64,000 nucleotides of DNA from Tigriopus japonicus (taxonomy: Eukaryota; Arthropoda; Copepoda; Harpacticoida; Harpacticidae): NCBI GenBank assembly GCA_010645155.1, contig CM021314.1, positions 5,260,899 through 5,324,898 of the forward strand, written 5' to 3'. The number at the start of each line of letters is the position of its first letter. The stretch's first letter is position 1. Under the pieces are notes generated by a model. It saw only the letters and a list, made by a program, of their open reading frames with translations. It ran no database searches and was not told the origin of the DNA. This document shows positions 47,276-57,960 of the stretch, piece after piece. The translations under genes were made by a program, and so were the position numbers.

Positions 47276-48689
47276 AACAATATACATTCAGAATTCATAT
47301 TGAATTTTTAAATGCTTATGTGTTAGATGTTGGGGAGTTCCAAAGTTTCAAAAATCAAGAAACTTGGGTTTAGAGGTTTTTGGATACCCAAAAAATCTTT
47401 AATTTTGTTGTGAAACTCCATTCTTTTTAGTGCATATCTCCTTTTTGTTGGTAGGCATAATTGAAACTTGCAATGACTAGTATAATATAGAATGAATGTT
47501 TTATCACCTTGGTCATGTCAAGGTGTGTAAAATAAGTTTTAAAAATATACAAGTATGGTAATTTACATGGTTAAAAGTAAAAGATGTGTAAAATTGTGAT
47601 GTCACAATTGAGTTGACTAGAATGGGTTCCGTGCACATGAAAGAAGTGAAGAGGGGATTGACAATCAGTGGAAATCCAGTTGGGTAGAGGCAGATGATGA
47701 AAATCTTAGTTATTGCAGTAGATGCAGTGGGGTCAGATTGAATTGCTCCTTTGTCAGTTTCCGTCGTTGGTGGAATTGGACAGGAAGCTGGACAAAGGTG
47801 AGTGACCACCAATATTCCAAAGGAATGTAGGGTCAAGGACAATAGGGTGCTGTCAAGTCCTTGACTGGGAATGACTACATGTGTCCAGACATCACCTTCA
47901 GGAAGGTTGGGTTCATAGCACCATTGGACACTAACCTTCCAACCTGGTGGTGAAGGGCTCAGATTCACATATGAAATGAGTCCATGCATTATCGGCATAT
48001 TGGGGCACTCATTGCCATTTTTGACACAAAGTTTATTGCTGTAGGAAAGGGCAGGTTGTATTGAAATTTTAGAAAAGACCTAGACAAGGACCAAAGATAC
48101 GGATCATGAGTGTGCAACTTTCAGGCAAGTAAGATTTCACGCCTTAAAAGGGTACTTTTGTAAGTCGCAAAAATATTTCTCAATTTTCATTTTTTTACGT
48201 TTTAGCAAAGTTTTGTTTTCTTTGCCATTTCTTCCATTTCCTATGCTATTGTCCTGTCCATTTGTGCCATGCTTCATGGGAAAAAATGTTTTTTCAAACT
48301 TAATTGAAAAAGTCAATCAAAAAGCTTTGTCAGAGATGCGCAAAATAAATTTGTTTTCCAATTATTTGCTGTTTTTCATTTTTCCTTGCGATTTGGATTT
48401 GTCACTTCAGCAAGTTTTACTTTACATCCCAGAACAAGTTATTTGTTATTTACCACTTACGCACATTTTTTTAGCTTCAAATGCATCTTTTGTTTGCTCA
48501 AAATCTCCATCCTTACTAACAGGGTAGTTTCGACTATCCAACACACTCTTCTCTTATATAGAAGTTACTTTTGGTTCTTTGATTGAAAAAGCAGGCACCT
48601 ATGAAAAAAGATGGTTTTCAAAGAGATTGCCACATAAGTCAAAAACTGGTCACACTATTTTTTAAAACTTTGAACTCTCTTGAGGAGTG
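47276..48689. other. Intergenic with one unrecognised frame
   Basis: A 161-codon minus-strand frame (47513-47998) is open, but its product (PPGWKVSVQWCYEPNLPEGD...) matches nothing I recognise; it could be a relic of a transposon protein. Near 48010-48110 is a diverged piece of repeat X (TTTATTGCTGT...GGCAGGTTGTATTG). Nothing else is assignable. Confidence 0.35.
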
Positions 48690-48987
48690 AACCAAATAGC
48701 GCCGAATCGTGCTAGAATCAGCGTGACAAATTGTGCTTCAACAAATCCTAAAACTCCAATTTAAATACTCCAAATTTCATGATTTTCATGTAAAAACCGC
48801 CAATAACCTGTGAAAATGCTCTTGCCCGCTGAACTAAAATTTCCTTCCGCCAAACTATGGCTAAACCGCCAGAATACCGCCAGATTTATCTGTCCCGCCC
48901 AAAAAAAATAATCTCGCCGCCTAACAAGGCCTCAAACCGCAAGATACATCAGAATCTGGCGCCCCAAACCACCATGTGGTAGCCATG
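48690..48987 (-). repeat. CGCCAGA-rich repeat, copy 1
   Basis: About 300 bp, homologous in reverse to 55663-55945. It contains repeated CCGCCAGA / CCGCC motifs spaced about 20 bp (48870-48960). One end resembles the CAG(C/G)GCTGCCAG terminus at 55663. Confidence 0.65.
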
Positions 48988-48995
48988 ACCTGAAG

Positions 48996-49285
48996 TGCTG
49001 CCAGTTTTGACTTGGAAGTTTATCGCTGTTAAAAAGGGCAGTTTGTACTGAACTTTTTGGAAAGACCTAAGCAGGGACCAATTTGGCAACACTCAAACTA
49101 GTTCGATTTCGAGTTCCATCGATAGTTATAAAAATTGATTTCGAGATGGCAGTGTTGCCATATTTTATGGCAGATAAGGTCTATTGCTAGCTGAAAAGTT
49201 TAGTTGTGGTCAGATTTTTGACCCTAAAAACTAAAATGGCAAAACTCTGCCAAAAATCCAACTCTAAACACATCAGTAATGAGAA
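48996..49285 (+). repeat. Repeat X, copy 1
   Basis: About 290 bp from GTGCTGCCAGTTTTGACTTG to TAAACACATCAGTA. It is homologous to 54578-54876 in the same orientation, and its 3' half recurs at 49762-49856. There are no inverted ends and no coding capacity. Confidence 0.8.
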
Positions 49286-49405
49286 GAAGTGTTATCCATG
49301 GCAATTGCCATTTCACAATACGAAACTATTGATTTGGAAATATCTAGCAAAGCTGCGTTGTTGTTCTTTCGTCCGGACCCCGCATCGTCACCATTTCCGA
49401 GAGGT

Positions 49406-49745
49406 GGACAGTTCCTCAAATCGGCACTAGGACGCCACCTGGTTTTAGTGTTTCCAGTTTTTGAGGTGGTGACTTCCCTTCAGCAAGATTTAAGATAATG
49501 CAATGCTCTGCCTTATTGGTGGTCAGTTATTCAACTATATTAACTCAAATTGAGTGTTGGATGCAAGACGTAGAAACCAAAAAGTTTGAATAATTTCTGT
49601 TCATAATGAGTAATTTTGCGTTCAAAGTTTTGGAGAGACTGGAAGAGCTTTGATCATAAAAGTTTTTGCAATGATTGTGGCGCAGCCTGAGCAGCCTACA
49701 AAGCTCAAAAAGTGTGCCAGTCATTTACACATCTCTATGCCTCTC
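49406..49745 (-). repeat. Long inverted repeat, right copy
   Basis: Inverted partner of 46350-46683 (TCGGCACTAGGACGCCACCT ... GTGCCAGTCATTTACACATC). Confidence 0.8.
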
Positions 49746-49761
49746 ATGCATCAGTATACAC

Positions 49762-49856
49762 AGTGCTGTCATTTTTTATTGAAGATTAGGTCTATTGCCT
49801 TTTGAGAAGTTTAGTTGAGGTTAACTTTTTGACCCTAAAAACCAAAATGGCAAAAC
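49762..49856 (+). repeat. Repeat X, partial copy
   Basis: Matches the 3' half of repeat X (TAGGTCTATTGCC...GACCCTAAAAACCAAAATGG) and is cut off where the TATG run of the LINE remnant begins. Confidence 0.7.
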
Positions 49857-50297
49857 TATGTATGTATGTATGTATGTATGTATTTTGATGTAAGTGCTGA
49901 TACACTTTTAAAGTAAAATTGAGAGAACCAATACAAAGAAACAAAAGCTCGTAGACCAAAGGCCTCACGCGGAGTCTCAGATTGGGAGGGTTGACACAAA
50001 ATGTTTTATTCCTCTCTTGAAGGTGGACGGGTTCTGTTCTTGTCTGATTTCTACAGGCAGCTTATTCCAGACCATTATGGCCTTTGCCAAAAATCGAACT
50101 GGAAATCCACCATAGGTCAAGACGAGCTTGATGAAATGATCTTTTCGAGAGCAGGGAACACGAACTCTTGATTTTTGCCAACTACTCGCAAAGTTTTTCT
50201 CTGTTTTACGATACTGTTGCTCAATCAGCTTTTTGTGGAATATAATCCACCCATTCCTGGTCACTCTAGTGAGATCATGAGTTATTTGAACGTTCAC
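49857..50297 (-). pseudogene. 5'-truncated LINE remnant (reverse transcriptase C-terminus)
   Basis: The minus-strand frame 50297-49977 encodes about 106 residues ending ...RFLAKAIMVWNKLPVEIR...PSTFKRGIKHFV. This is the (R/K)xxxxWNxLPxxIR...FKxxLK pattern at the C-terminus of many CR1/Jockey-like reverse transcriptases. About 95 bp of 3' UTR follows, then a (TATG)n run (49857-49883), the kind of simple-repeat tail such elements end with. The rest of the polyprotein is missing. It appears to have inserted into repeat X. Confidence 0.7.
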
Positions 50298-51851
50298 ATA
50301 TCAGCCTGTCCTGCTTTAAACTCCGTTGAGTCGAGAAGCGGGGACGGAATCCAAAAAAACGCCAGCATGCTTCTGCAGGAACCTCTCACCACTTCTGTAG
50401 GTACTTCATGTTCCCTGGCTTCAACAACAGCTGTCGCAATCTTTCAGCCAGGCAGGCAGGCAGCCAGCCAGCTAATCATTCACCCTCCAGCTGCGGTTGA
50501 TGTCTCCCCTTTCATATTGAATTCAAAAAAATCCTGTAACCCGCGTGACCTGATGTCTTTTTAATCCCTTCATCCTAAATGAATCCGCTGATCATCCCTC
50601 TCAACCCTTAAACGCAATGCCAATCGGTTTCAATATCAATCCTTCCTTTACTTCGCCAGTGACCCTGGTCATTGTTTTCTTCTCATTTGGGCTCTGAGTC
50701 CTAATCCCAACTGGTCACGGACTCCCCATTCTGCCAGCAACAAATTCAGCCTTGGCCTTTGTTGTTGTGGTTCCGACTAACGAAACTGTTAGTGAGTGAG
50801 TTAGAGGACGGAGTGCGCCTGCCTCCTCTTTACACCCCGCCCCCTCGAATCCACCCCTACTCGTTCTTCTTTCAATGAAAGAAACGAGGATGACGCTGTG
50901 ATTGGTCCCGCATTAAACGCTTCCCGCCCCCTTTCTCGGTTCACCCTGATCATCATCGTGGATTGCTCGACGATTCAGGTCGAAAAGGCCTTCAATCACA
51001 TCATGCCCAGAGGTCAGTTCGTCTATTCAGAGACCTTTTTGGGGGACTGAGGGCTACTTTTTCAAATCTAACGTTCAACGGAAAGTTAACTCTTGAGGGT
51101 TGCGCATAAGTATGAGGTAGTATTAGTGAACGAAAATGCCTGGAATGGAGGCCTTTGTAAAGGGAAGATGGGGTTATCAAAACACTGCAACCTGGAAATG
51201 GTCTTTTTTCAAATTTTAATTCGACCATCCCAAGGCTCAAATTCAATTCTTGAGAATTGTTAAACAGCTCTTACTTAAAAACGCCTTTCGCGCCAGCAAA
51301 GCAATACTTCACCTTTTTAAAACTACACAAGCGTGGCGCATGTGCAGATGCATCAGTCTCGTTCAACGAGACTTCCTGTTTATGTTGAAACTTCAATGAG
51401 TCTTTAGGTTTTCATATGGAAGTCTTGTTCAACGAGACTTTTGACTCCTTGAGTCTTTCCTAATTTTATTTCGATATTTCATAAAACAAAATTTGATTTA
51501 AAGATAAGAATACCAAAACAAAAGCCACAACTATGATGAGTATTGTCTAGGGGTTTTACTTCTGTTTTTGGAAATGCTTTAAAAACTAAAAAAATCGTGC
51601 TTATGAATCAATTGATTAACTAGTATATGATTTCTTTTATAGTGATCCTAGAAAAACAACAGCCAAGATCATAAACATGAGCATAAAAATCTAATCAACA
51701 AAAACAAAGATGTGAAAAGCAAGTAGAAAAACAAAATATGAGACGTACATGTGTACAAAACTTCTTTTAAAAATTCATGAAATTGAAAATACTACCGATT
51801 ATTAAACAAGGGATTTGAAATTACTCATTTCAAGACCAAGTATTTGAGAAG
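50298..51851. other. Intergenic with a GC-rich promoter-like patch
   Basis: 50690-50990 is GC-rich and unlike its AT-rich surroundings. It contains ATTGG (an inverted CCAAT box, about 50899) and TTCCCGCC (E2F-like, about 50926), followed by an ATG at 51002 with a GTCAGT donor-like site. No coding exon downstream can be recognised. The remainder holds nothing I can assign. Confidence 0.35.
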
Positions 51852-51856
51852 CATTC

Positions 51857-52341
51857 TGTGCCGGACAAGCGGCAAACCTGTGAGGCACACTTATCGAGCT
51901 GCTGTTGTCAATAGTGATGTGAAATCTGGTCTTGGGCAAGTTTTTTCACGGGAGGTTGCAAGGTAGGGTCACCTAATGGAGATTTCGTGCTTTGCTAACT
52001 AACTCAGGCAAACACAAACTTGAGGTTAATTTGCAACCCTGATCCTAAGTTACAAAACTGAGGGGTGCGTTTCAGTGCTTCGTAATGAAAACCGGTTTAT
52101 AAAGATAAGTAGGCATAAGGGAATACCATTTCATTGAAGGTAAATTGGCGACACCAGTGTACGATGTCACGAAAAAAAGCTTGCCCAAGCGCCCAAGTCA
52201 CATCACTAGTTGTCAGCGTGGTGGTGATTTATCATGAAAACTGTTTTTACCACGTTAACGATTTTAGACTAATAAATGTGTGTTTCACCCGGAAAAGATC
52301 TATTTGCGAACCAAGTTGTCCAAGTTCATCGGCTCCGGACG
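51857..52341 (+). repeat. 5' LTR (interrupted)
   Basis: 180 bp of LTR sequence split by the hAT MITE at 51912-52208 plus its duplicated 8 bp. It ends ...GGCTCCGGACG; the terminal CA has become CG. Confidence 0.85.
51912..52208. mobile_element. hAT MITE inside the 5' LTR
   Basis: 297 bp from TAGTGATGTGA to TCACATCACTA, flanked by GTTGTCAA and GTTGTCAG (7 of 8). The 3' LTR retains the uninterrupted site GCTGTTGTCAGCGTGGTGG (54556-54573), so this is a clean post-integration insertion. Its ends (TAGTGATG, and GGGCAAG nearby) match the composite hAT elements at 10508 and 15897. Confidence 0.9.
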
Positions 52342-52508
52342 GTTAAAACAGTAGCGGTTGGTCCCATTACCAAACAATCGATGGAGGCCAAATGAAAAAA
52401 TCGGGATTATGCAGGGAAATTCATCTCAGAACGATCGGTCTGTTCGATCCTTTAGGACAGCGATGTTTACTCTCCAAGTAATCCACCAGGATTACTCTCC
52501 AAGATGTC

Positions 52509-54340
52509 TTGCTTGAGAAACGTGAGATTCTCGAGATAACCTTAGGGGAAGACCTCAACATGCTAGACACGCCCAACAAAGTTTGGAATGCGGCCGAAAA
52601 ACTCAAAGGGGCCCAAGCTAACTTACAGCGACGAGCTCTCGTATTAATAGACAAGCTTGTCAAAATCGGATCACTGCAGAAGGCTCAAGAGCTGGAACTT
52701 GGAAAAAAAAGGACCTGATAAGCCAGTACCGACTACGAATGGCTCAACTAGCTTCATTCAAGATTGAAGTGGGTGGTTCCGAGATAGCGGTATAAATTTC
52801 AAGGTGTTCGGGGTCCCAGGTGTTTGACTCATCATCTAGGGACCGTCAACAATTATTCAGAGAGTTAAAAGAAAAAGTAATCGCCGAGGAAATCCAATCA
52901 AAAATCGATTCTTTTGAACTAAGGTCCATCGAAGCACAAATTCGTCAAGAAACAGAAACTCGTGTTTTATTTGAGCAAACCCAGGTCTAGAAGAGGGTCT
53001 TACAACGAGAAAAGTCCAAGCGTGTAACTTTGGCAGCCTTGAATGCCACGGGCAACGACGAAGAAATAGAACTAGATCTACCTAAAGGCTTTATGTATTT
53101 GAAGCCTTTAGATCCACCAACCGATTCACCTTCAGATCGATTAGCTCGGCTACATAGCTCTTTAGATGCGAATAGTTCTTCTCTTTCTCCACCGCCTGCC
53201 ATTTGTGCAGAGAACGCAGCCCAAGTCCAAAGTTCCGCCAGGCTTAGTGATTCATTGGAAGATAAACCCCACCTTGATTCCACTACCCTGTAATTGGCAA
53301 AAATAGTATTTCTCAAGCCTCCATGTGTTAAATTTAATGGAAAACCAACTCACTACCACACATGGAAAAGAAATTTTGATACCCAAGTTGATGAACTTCG
53401 TTTGAAACCTCATGAAACTCGGCGCGCTCTCGTGGCTCACACCTCTGGAACGGCTCTCAAGGTTGTCGAGGCGTTCAGGGATGCTAGCATTGGAAACACA
53501 GAGGCTAAATTGGAAAGAATCTTGCGAGCCAGAGGCCTTATGGTTAGGCAAAACCTCCATGACGTGTTCTTCAATCAACAAGAAAGTGGCGGAACTTAGA
53601 GAGATGAAGGGTGCCGATTTACCGAAATGTCTTTAGGAATTGAGAGCGACATCTGCTTGCAAACAGGGGGTCAAATGGCCGAGATTCCCGGGCTAAACCA
53701 TTACGACACTGAATTGGTATTAGATCACTGGCTGACAAATTGCCGACATTCATTTTTACAACTCAAGAATGCATGAAAGGAAGAAGTTGCCGAAAAACGA
53801 TTCTTGTAGTCTTATGGCATGAATCAAACCCAAGGGAAAGGATTTGAGTGCATGCATTTTTGGACGAAGAGTCAACAAGCTCCTTTGCTCATCCAACGGT
53901 TTTTGATACATAAGGAATATCTGGTCCTATTCAAGAATATCGATTAACCACACTAGAAAACCACAAGTCGTCTGAGTGGCATGATTGTCAAGGGGCCACA
54001 CATCCAAGGAATTAAAAAATTATTAACCTACTCGCTGCCGGAAGTTTTTGAAAACTCCATGATCCCTGATACTAAAGACGAGATAGCTGAACGACATCTT
54101 GTGAGGGCTTACGAACATTTGCGAGAATTCACCGACAAATTTCATCCACCTGACAAACAAGCAAAGGTGCCAGCCCTTACTCGACGTAACACAAAGCCCT
54201 GTTCACTTACGATACCGCCCTAGGTTGGACAGTGGTTGAATCGCTCTGCCTGTTTGTACAAGAAAACCTAGCTAATAAAATGCGGGTTTTGCAAACAGTG
54301 GCACGGTCAAAAGCACGGTCATTTTCGGGTGCATTAAGCC
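52509..54340 (+). pseudogene. Degraded gag-like gene of the LTR element
   Basis: Open blocks at 53030-53293, 53294-53599, 53981-54223 and a segment from 54281 all lie in the same reading frame, separated by stop codons, so they appear to be one decayed gene. An upstream block at 52509-52718 is in another frame. The segment VKFNGKPTHYHTWKRNFDTQV resembles the FxGxPxxYxxFxxxF motif of BEL/Pao gag. CGFCKQWHGQKHGH near 54281 resembles a zinc knuckle (C-x2-C-x3-H) lacking the last cysteine. No pol follows. Non-functional. Confidence 0.6.
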
Positions 54341-54577
54341 TTTTCGGCGGAGTAGTTCGTTCCGTTGTTATAGAAGTCGCAAGGGATGCAGAGTCGGGAG
54401 TCCATCCTTGCAAGTTGTCGCGTTACACCAGACCTATTTTCAGTTAGGTTTTTTTCTAGCAAGTACTCGCGATTCTTTAAACTCGACCGTTGCACGGCCG
54501 GGTGAGAAGTGTGCCGGATAAGCGGCAAACCTGTGAGGCAACACTGATCAAAGTGCTGTTGTCAGCGTGGTGGTGAT

Positions 54578-54876
54578 GTGTTTCGAACCAGGAGTGCTAC
54601 CAGTTTTGACTCGGAAGTTTATCGCTGTTAAAAATGGCAGGTTATATTGGACTTGTTGAAAAGACTTAAACAGGGACCAATTTGGCAACACTCAAACTAG
54701 TTCGATTTTGAGTTTCATCATAGTTATAAAAATGGATTTCGAGTTGGCAGTGCTGCCATATTTTATGGCAGATAAGGTCTATTGCCAGTTGAAAAGTTTT
54801 GTTGTGGTCAAATTTTTTACCCTAAAAACCAAAATGGCAAAACTCTGCCAAAAATCCAACTCAAAACACATCAGTA
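54578..54876 (+). mobile_element. Repeat X inserted in the 3' LTR
   Basis: 299 bp homologous to 48996-49285. The short direct repeats GTGAT (54573-54577 and 54877-54881) could be its TSD. No inverted ends or coding capacity. Confidence 0.7.
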
Positions 54877-54896
54877 GTGATTTTTCGTGAATACTG

Positions 54897-55311
54897 CTGA
54901 AGGGCAACAAACAAATTAACAAATAACAAAGACAAACAAACGACAGCATAACAAACAAATAGGAATCGCAAATAAAAACAAACAAATGGAAAAAAGAAGT
55001 CAGCAAATCAGGCTTGCCAAAACAGACTCTCCTTAGGCAAGGAAAAGCGGTCAAAAGTAAATTAAGGTCTTGAAAACCATCAACTGTCAAAACCAAAAGC
55101 TCCAGTTGGATGAAATATCTCTTTTAAACCAATCACTTCTTTCACGAGCACAAAGAATTGTGGCAAAAATGATCCTTAGATACTTGCATTTACAAATCAT
55201 GACGGCAACACGGTTTCTATTTGGGAATGGTTCAAATTTACCCTAAACAAACAAATATTCTAAAAACCCAAACAAATATACAAAGAAACATCCAATTCGT
55301 TTGCATTAGTA
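54897..55311. mobile_element. Element Y inserted in the 3' LTR
   Basis: 415 bp flanked by the perfect 10-bp repeats GTGAATACTG (54887-54896 and 55312-55321). The sequence is rich in AACAAACAAAT. No inverted termini are seen, so a short retroposon or a long-TSD transposon are both possible. Confidence 0.65.
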
Positions 55312-55662
55312 GTGAATACTGTTTTTACCGCGTTAACAATTTAAGAATAAGAAATGTGTGTAAACACCCGAAAAATATCTGTTTGCGAACCAAGTTGACC
55401 AGGTTCATCGGCTCCGGACACATTCACAAAATATTTTGACCGACATGGTGCTTTTAAGTGTTTTATTTCAGTGTGGTATAAAGTATACATGCAGTACAGA
55501 ATATCGCACAATAATAACTAAAACACTATCACATTATTTTTTGGCAAACGTCCCTTCATCCAAACCTTTCACATTTTCTGTTTAAAGAAAGTGTTACCGA
55601 ATCCTAGTTTGACCCGTCCTTAACAAGCCTTGTGTGACGTCAGTTGCCAATCAGCTTCTTCC

Positions 55663-55945
55663 CAGCGCTGCCAGATGACGGTTTGGCCCGCCTGATTTTG
55701 GTACATCTGGCGGTTTGAGGCCTCGTCTGGTGGCAAGATTTTTTGGGGGTGGGACGGAAAAGTCTGGTGGTATTCTGGCGTTTTACGCCACGTTCTGGCG
55801 GTAGGAAATTTCTGACTGCCCAAGAAAACCGCACTTCCTTCAATTTTTTTGGATCGGTTTAAGGCTTTAGATCGGTTAAAACACAATAGTGTCACGCTGA
55901 TTCTAGCAGGATTCAGCACAACGTGGTTCACTCATGGAGTTATAA
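55663..55945 (+). repeat. TCTGGCGG-rich repeat, copy 2
   Basis: Begins CAGCGCTGCCAGATGACGG. Five TCTGG(C/T)G motifs occur between about 55708 and 55800. It is homologous, inverted, to 48690-48987, and is the possible left end of a larger hAT element (see findings). Confidence 0.65.
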
Positions 55946-56220
55946 AAAATACTAGAGGGAGTGTAAGCCTAAAAATGTGTCTCTTGTCACCAACTGTTGA
56001 GCGGACAAAGTTTGCGGGAAATTTGAAATGAGTGACCAGACAAACGCCGGACATACCAATAAATGACACGTCGGCATTGCCGCGCTCGGAATTTAAGTTG
56101 CTTGTCTTCAAAAAGTCAAAGTTTTTGATGTATCAGAGGGTGATTTCGATTTAGATTGTATCTTGGTATTTTTGAGCCTTTTCTGAGGGTAACCTAAATT
56201 ATTTCAAATACTGTAGACAA

Positions 56221-57844
56221 CTTATTGAGAACTTATTAAGTTTTATCATTGGGATAGTTCTAGGGCATTCTTCCCTTTGTATAATGATCAGGGCCATCAA
56301 ATTTATGTAAAAAATTTCGCTGGAAAATGTATTATTTTTGGTAGTTTTTTTGAGAAATAATGTAACAAAATCGGGCTTTTTGTTAATTATTTTGGTAATT
56401 TTTTGGTAATTTGGTCACAAATTTCCTCAAAAACTAACCTTTTTCATACTTGCATCATCTAAATTTTGTTTCTTAGGTAGGAACAGATGCTAACATGATT
56501 ATATTTTGTCATGATTGTTAAAAATTTAATCGCCTCTATTTGTAATTTGATTTTGACATCCTTTTTGTAGATCATTCTCAACAGAATAGGCATTTTCCAA
56601 TTTTTTCCAAATTTTCCCAATTTTTGTAGTTTTGGACAAAAATTGCACATTTTTGTAACTACTATGTAAAATGTCATTTGCAACCGATTAGCGGGCCTGA
56701 TGATATACTAAATATTTCTAGTGACAAAAGTAATGCGCTGTTTATTCTTGCTTCTTTATCTTGACTTTGTCATATTTTTCCATAATAGTTCCATTGAAAC
56801 AGGCAATTTAACCACATTTATGTAAAATTTTCCCCATTTATGTAATTTTGGGCAAAAATCGCAGATTTTGGTAATTACATTGTAAAATGTAACTTACAAC
56901 TATCTGGTGGGCCTGATAATGATATTAATGTTCTTTTATATCTTTGTTTATAGCACTTAATTTGGGTTCTAAAGACAAAAGAAGACTAAAATGTTGAAAG
57001 ATAATACAAAGAATATTTTTTGACCATTCTACAAAGGGAATAATGCCCTTAAACAATCCCAATGATGAAAACCATTTTGCTTTCAACAAAAGGTGGACAA
57101 TCACTGGACTGTAAACTAAATGCTAATTCGTACTGAATTATCAATATACCTTATTTTGATGGGTTATGGCTTAATTATGCTCTCTCATTCTTTCGTAAGA
57201 TCGTATTTTTGAAAGTGGAATGCAACAAAAACACAACCCCTCATTTTGTTGCCAAAATGGTAAGCTGAATTTACGCCCTGCTTGTTCTGTAAGACATTCT
57301 TTATAGCAGGTAATGTGAAAAAGTTAAATAAACGAGGCAAATAGGGCTTGTAGATGATAATTTTTCCACTGCATTATTAAGCTATTTGAAAATAGTTGGG
57401 TGGTCAAGCCTTTGAGTTTTTTTCTCGAATTTGAATCTAATAAAGAAGCAATTACATGCAGAAACTTATCAACACTTCTCATCAGATCAGGTGAGAACCA
57501 TGAGAAATGTCACTATCTTTGATTCTTATTTTTGTTCAAAAATAGACAAGTTTCAAACTTATTGGAACAATATCGTTGCTTGTTGCTCATAGTTTGTTGC
57601 TCTATAATTCCAGTGAAATGGAAATGCTCTCCCATTTCATTTCCACAAATTCCATGGTTTGAATTACGTGATTGCTCTTTGAATCCTTGTGCACTTTTGT
57701 TTTATGAATTATGTCAATAAAACGAAATTGATCCAAATTATATTGCATTTATTTAATAACTCCAGGTTATCACGCAGGAAAATTCACACCAACGCGATAA
57801 CGCGCCCTCGCTCGATCCGTCTCCTTATAATACCGTCCTCCTTG
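56221..57844. mobile_element. Foldback element FB2, copy 2 (left-truncated)
   Basis: The right end TAATACCGTCCTCCTTG (57828-57844) and the preceding block (CGCGCCCTCGCTCGATCC, CTTTGAATCCTTGTG) match FB2 copy 1. So do the central blocks ATCATTGGGATAGTTCTAGG (56247) and TTCTAAAGACAAAAGAAGA (56970). The left outer arm is missing, and a hAT element interrupts the centre. Confidence 0.8.
56289..56915. mobile_element. hAT element inside FB2 copy 2
   Basis: 627 bp from CAGGGCCATC to TGGTGGGCCTG with perfect 8-bp direct repeats ATAATGAT (56281-56288 and 56916-56923). FB2 copy 1 shows the uninterrupted site (CATTGTACAAAGGG, about 10117-10130). The right-terminal region of about 110 bp is present twice (ending GCGGGCCTG near 56699 and TGGGCCTG at 56915). 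Non-coding. Confidence 0.88.
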
Positions 57845-57960
57845 GGCAATCCTAAATGATACTGTTGGCTCATTTAGCCACCCTAATTGTCCGCTCAACA
57901 GTTGTGAGGGTGACATTTTCCTCACAAATTCATTAATTCAACGCATTCTGCCACACTTGA

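Larger units (their letters stand above)
51857..55420 (+). mobile_element. BEL/Pao-like LTR element, non-autonomous, with nested insertions
   Basis: Bounded by TGTGCCGG and CTCCGGACA and flanked by 5-bp direct repeats CATTC (51852-51856 and 55421-55425). The 5' LTR is 51857-52341 and the 3' LTR 54510-55420; each is about 180 bp once later insertions are removed (shared GCGGCAAACCTGTGAGGC and GCGAACCAAGTTG). The internal 2.2 kb holds a broken gag-like frame and no reverse transcriptase or integrase. The 5-bp TSD and gag character favour BEL/Pao; Ty3 is the alternative. Confidence 0.85.
54510..55420 (+). repeat. 3' LTR (twice interrupted)
   Basis: LTR sequence 54510-54577, 54882-54896 and 55322-55420, split by repeat X and by element Y. 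It ends in the canonical CA before the CATTC duplication. Confidence 0.85.
55946..57960 (-). mobile_element. Repeat family LR, copy 2, carrying nested elements
   Basis: The left side (GGAGTGTAAGCCTAAAA ... CCAACTGTTGAGCGGACAAA) and right side (TTGTCCGCTCAACAGTTGTG ... TTCAACGCATTCTGCC) match, in reverse, the two sides of the copy in SPRING1 intron 3. Between them lie foldback FB2 copy 2 and a hAT. No coding capacity seen. Confidence 0.55.

Noticed and set aside
47513..47998. 161-codon minus-strand frame as a host gene
   Set aside because: No recognised domain, no splice partners, and it sits within a repeat field; kept only as an unrecognised frame.
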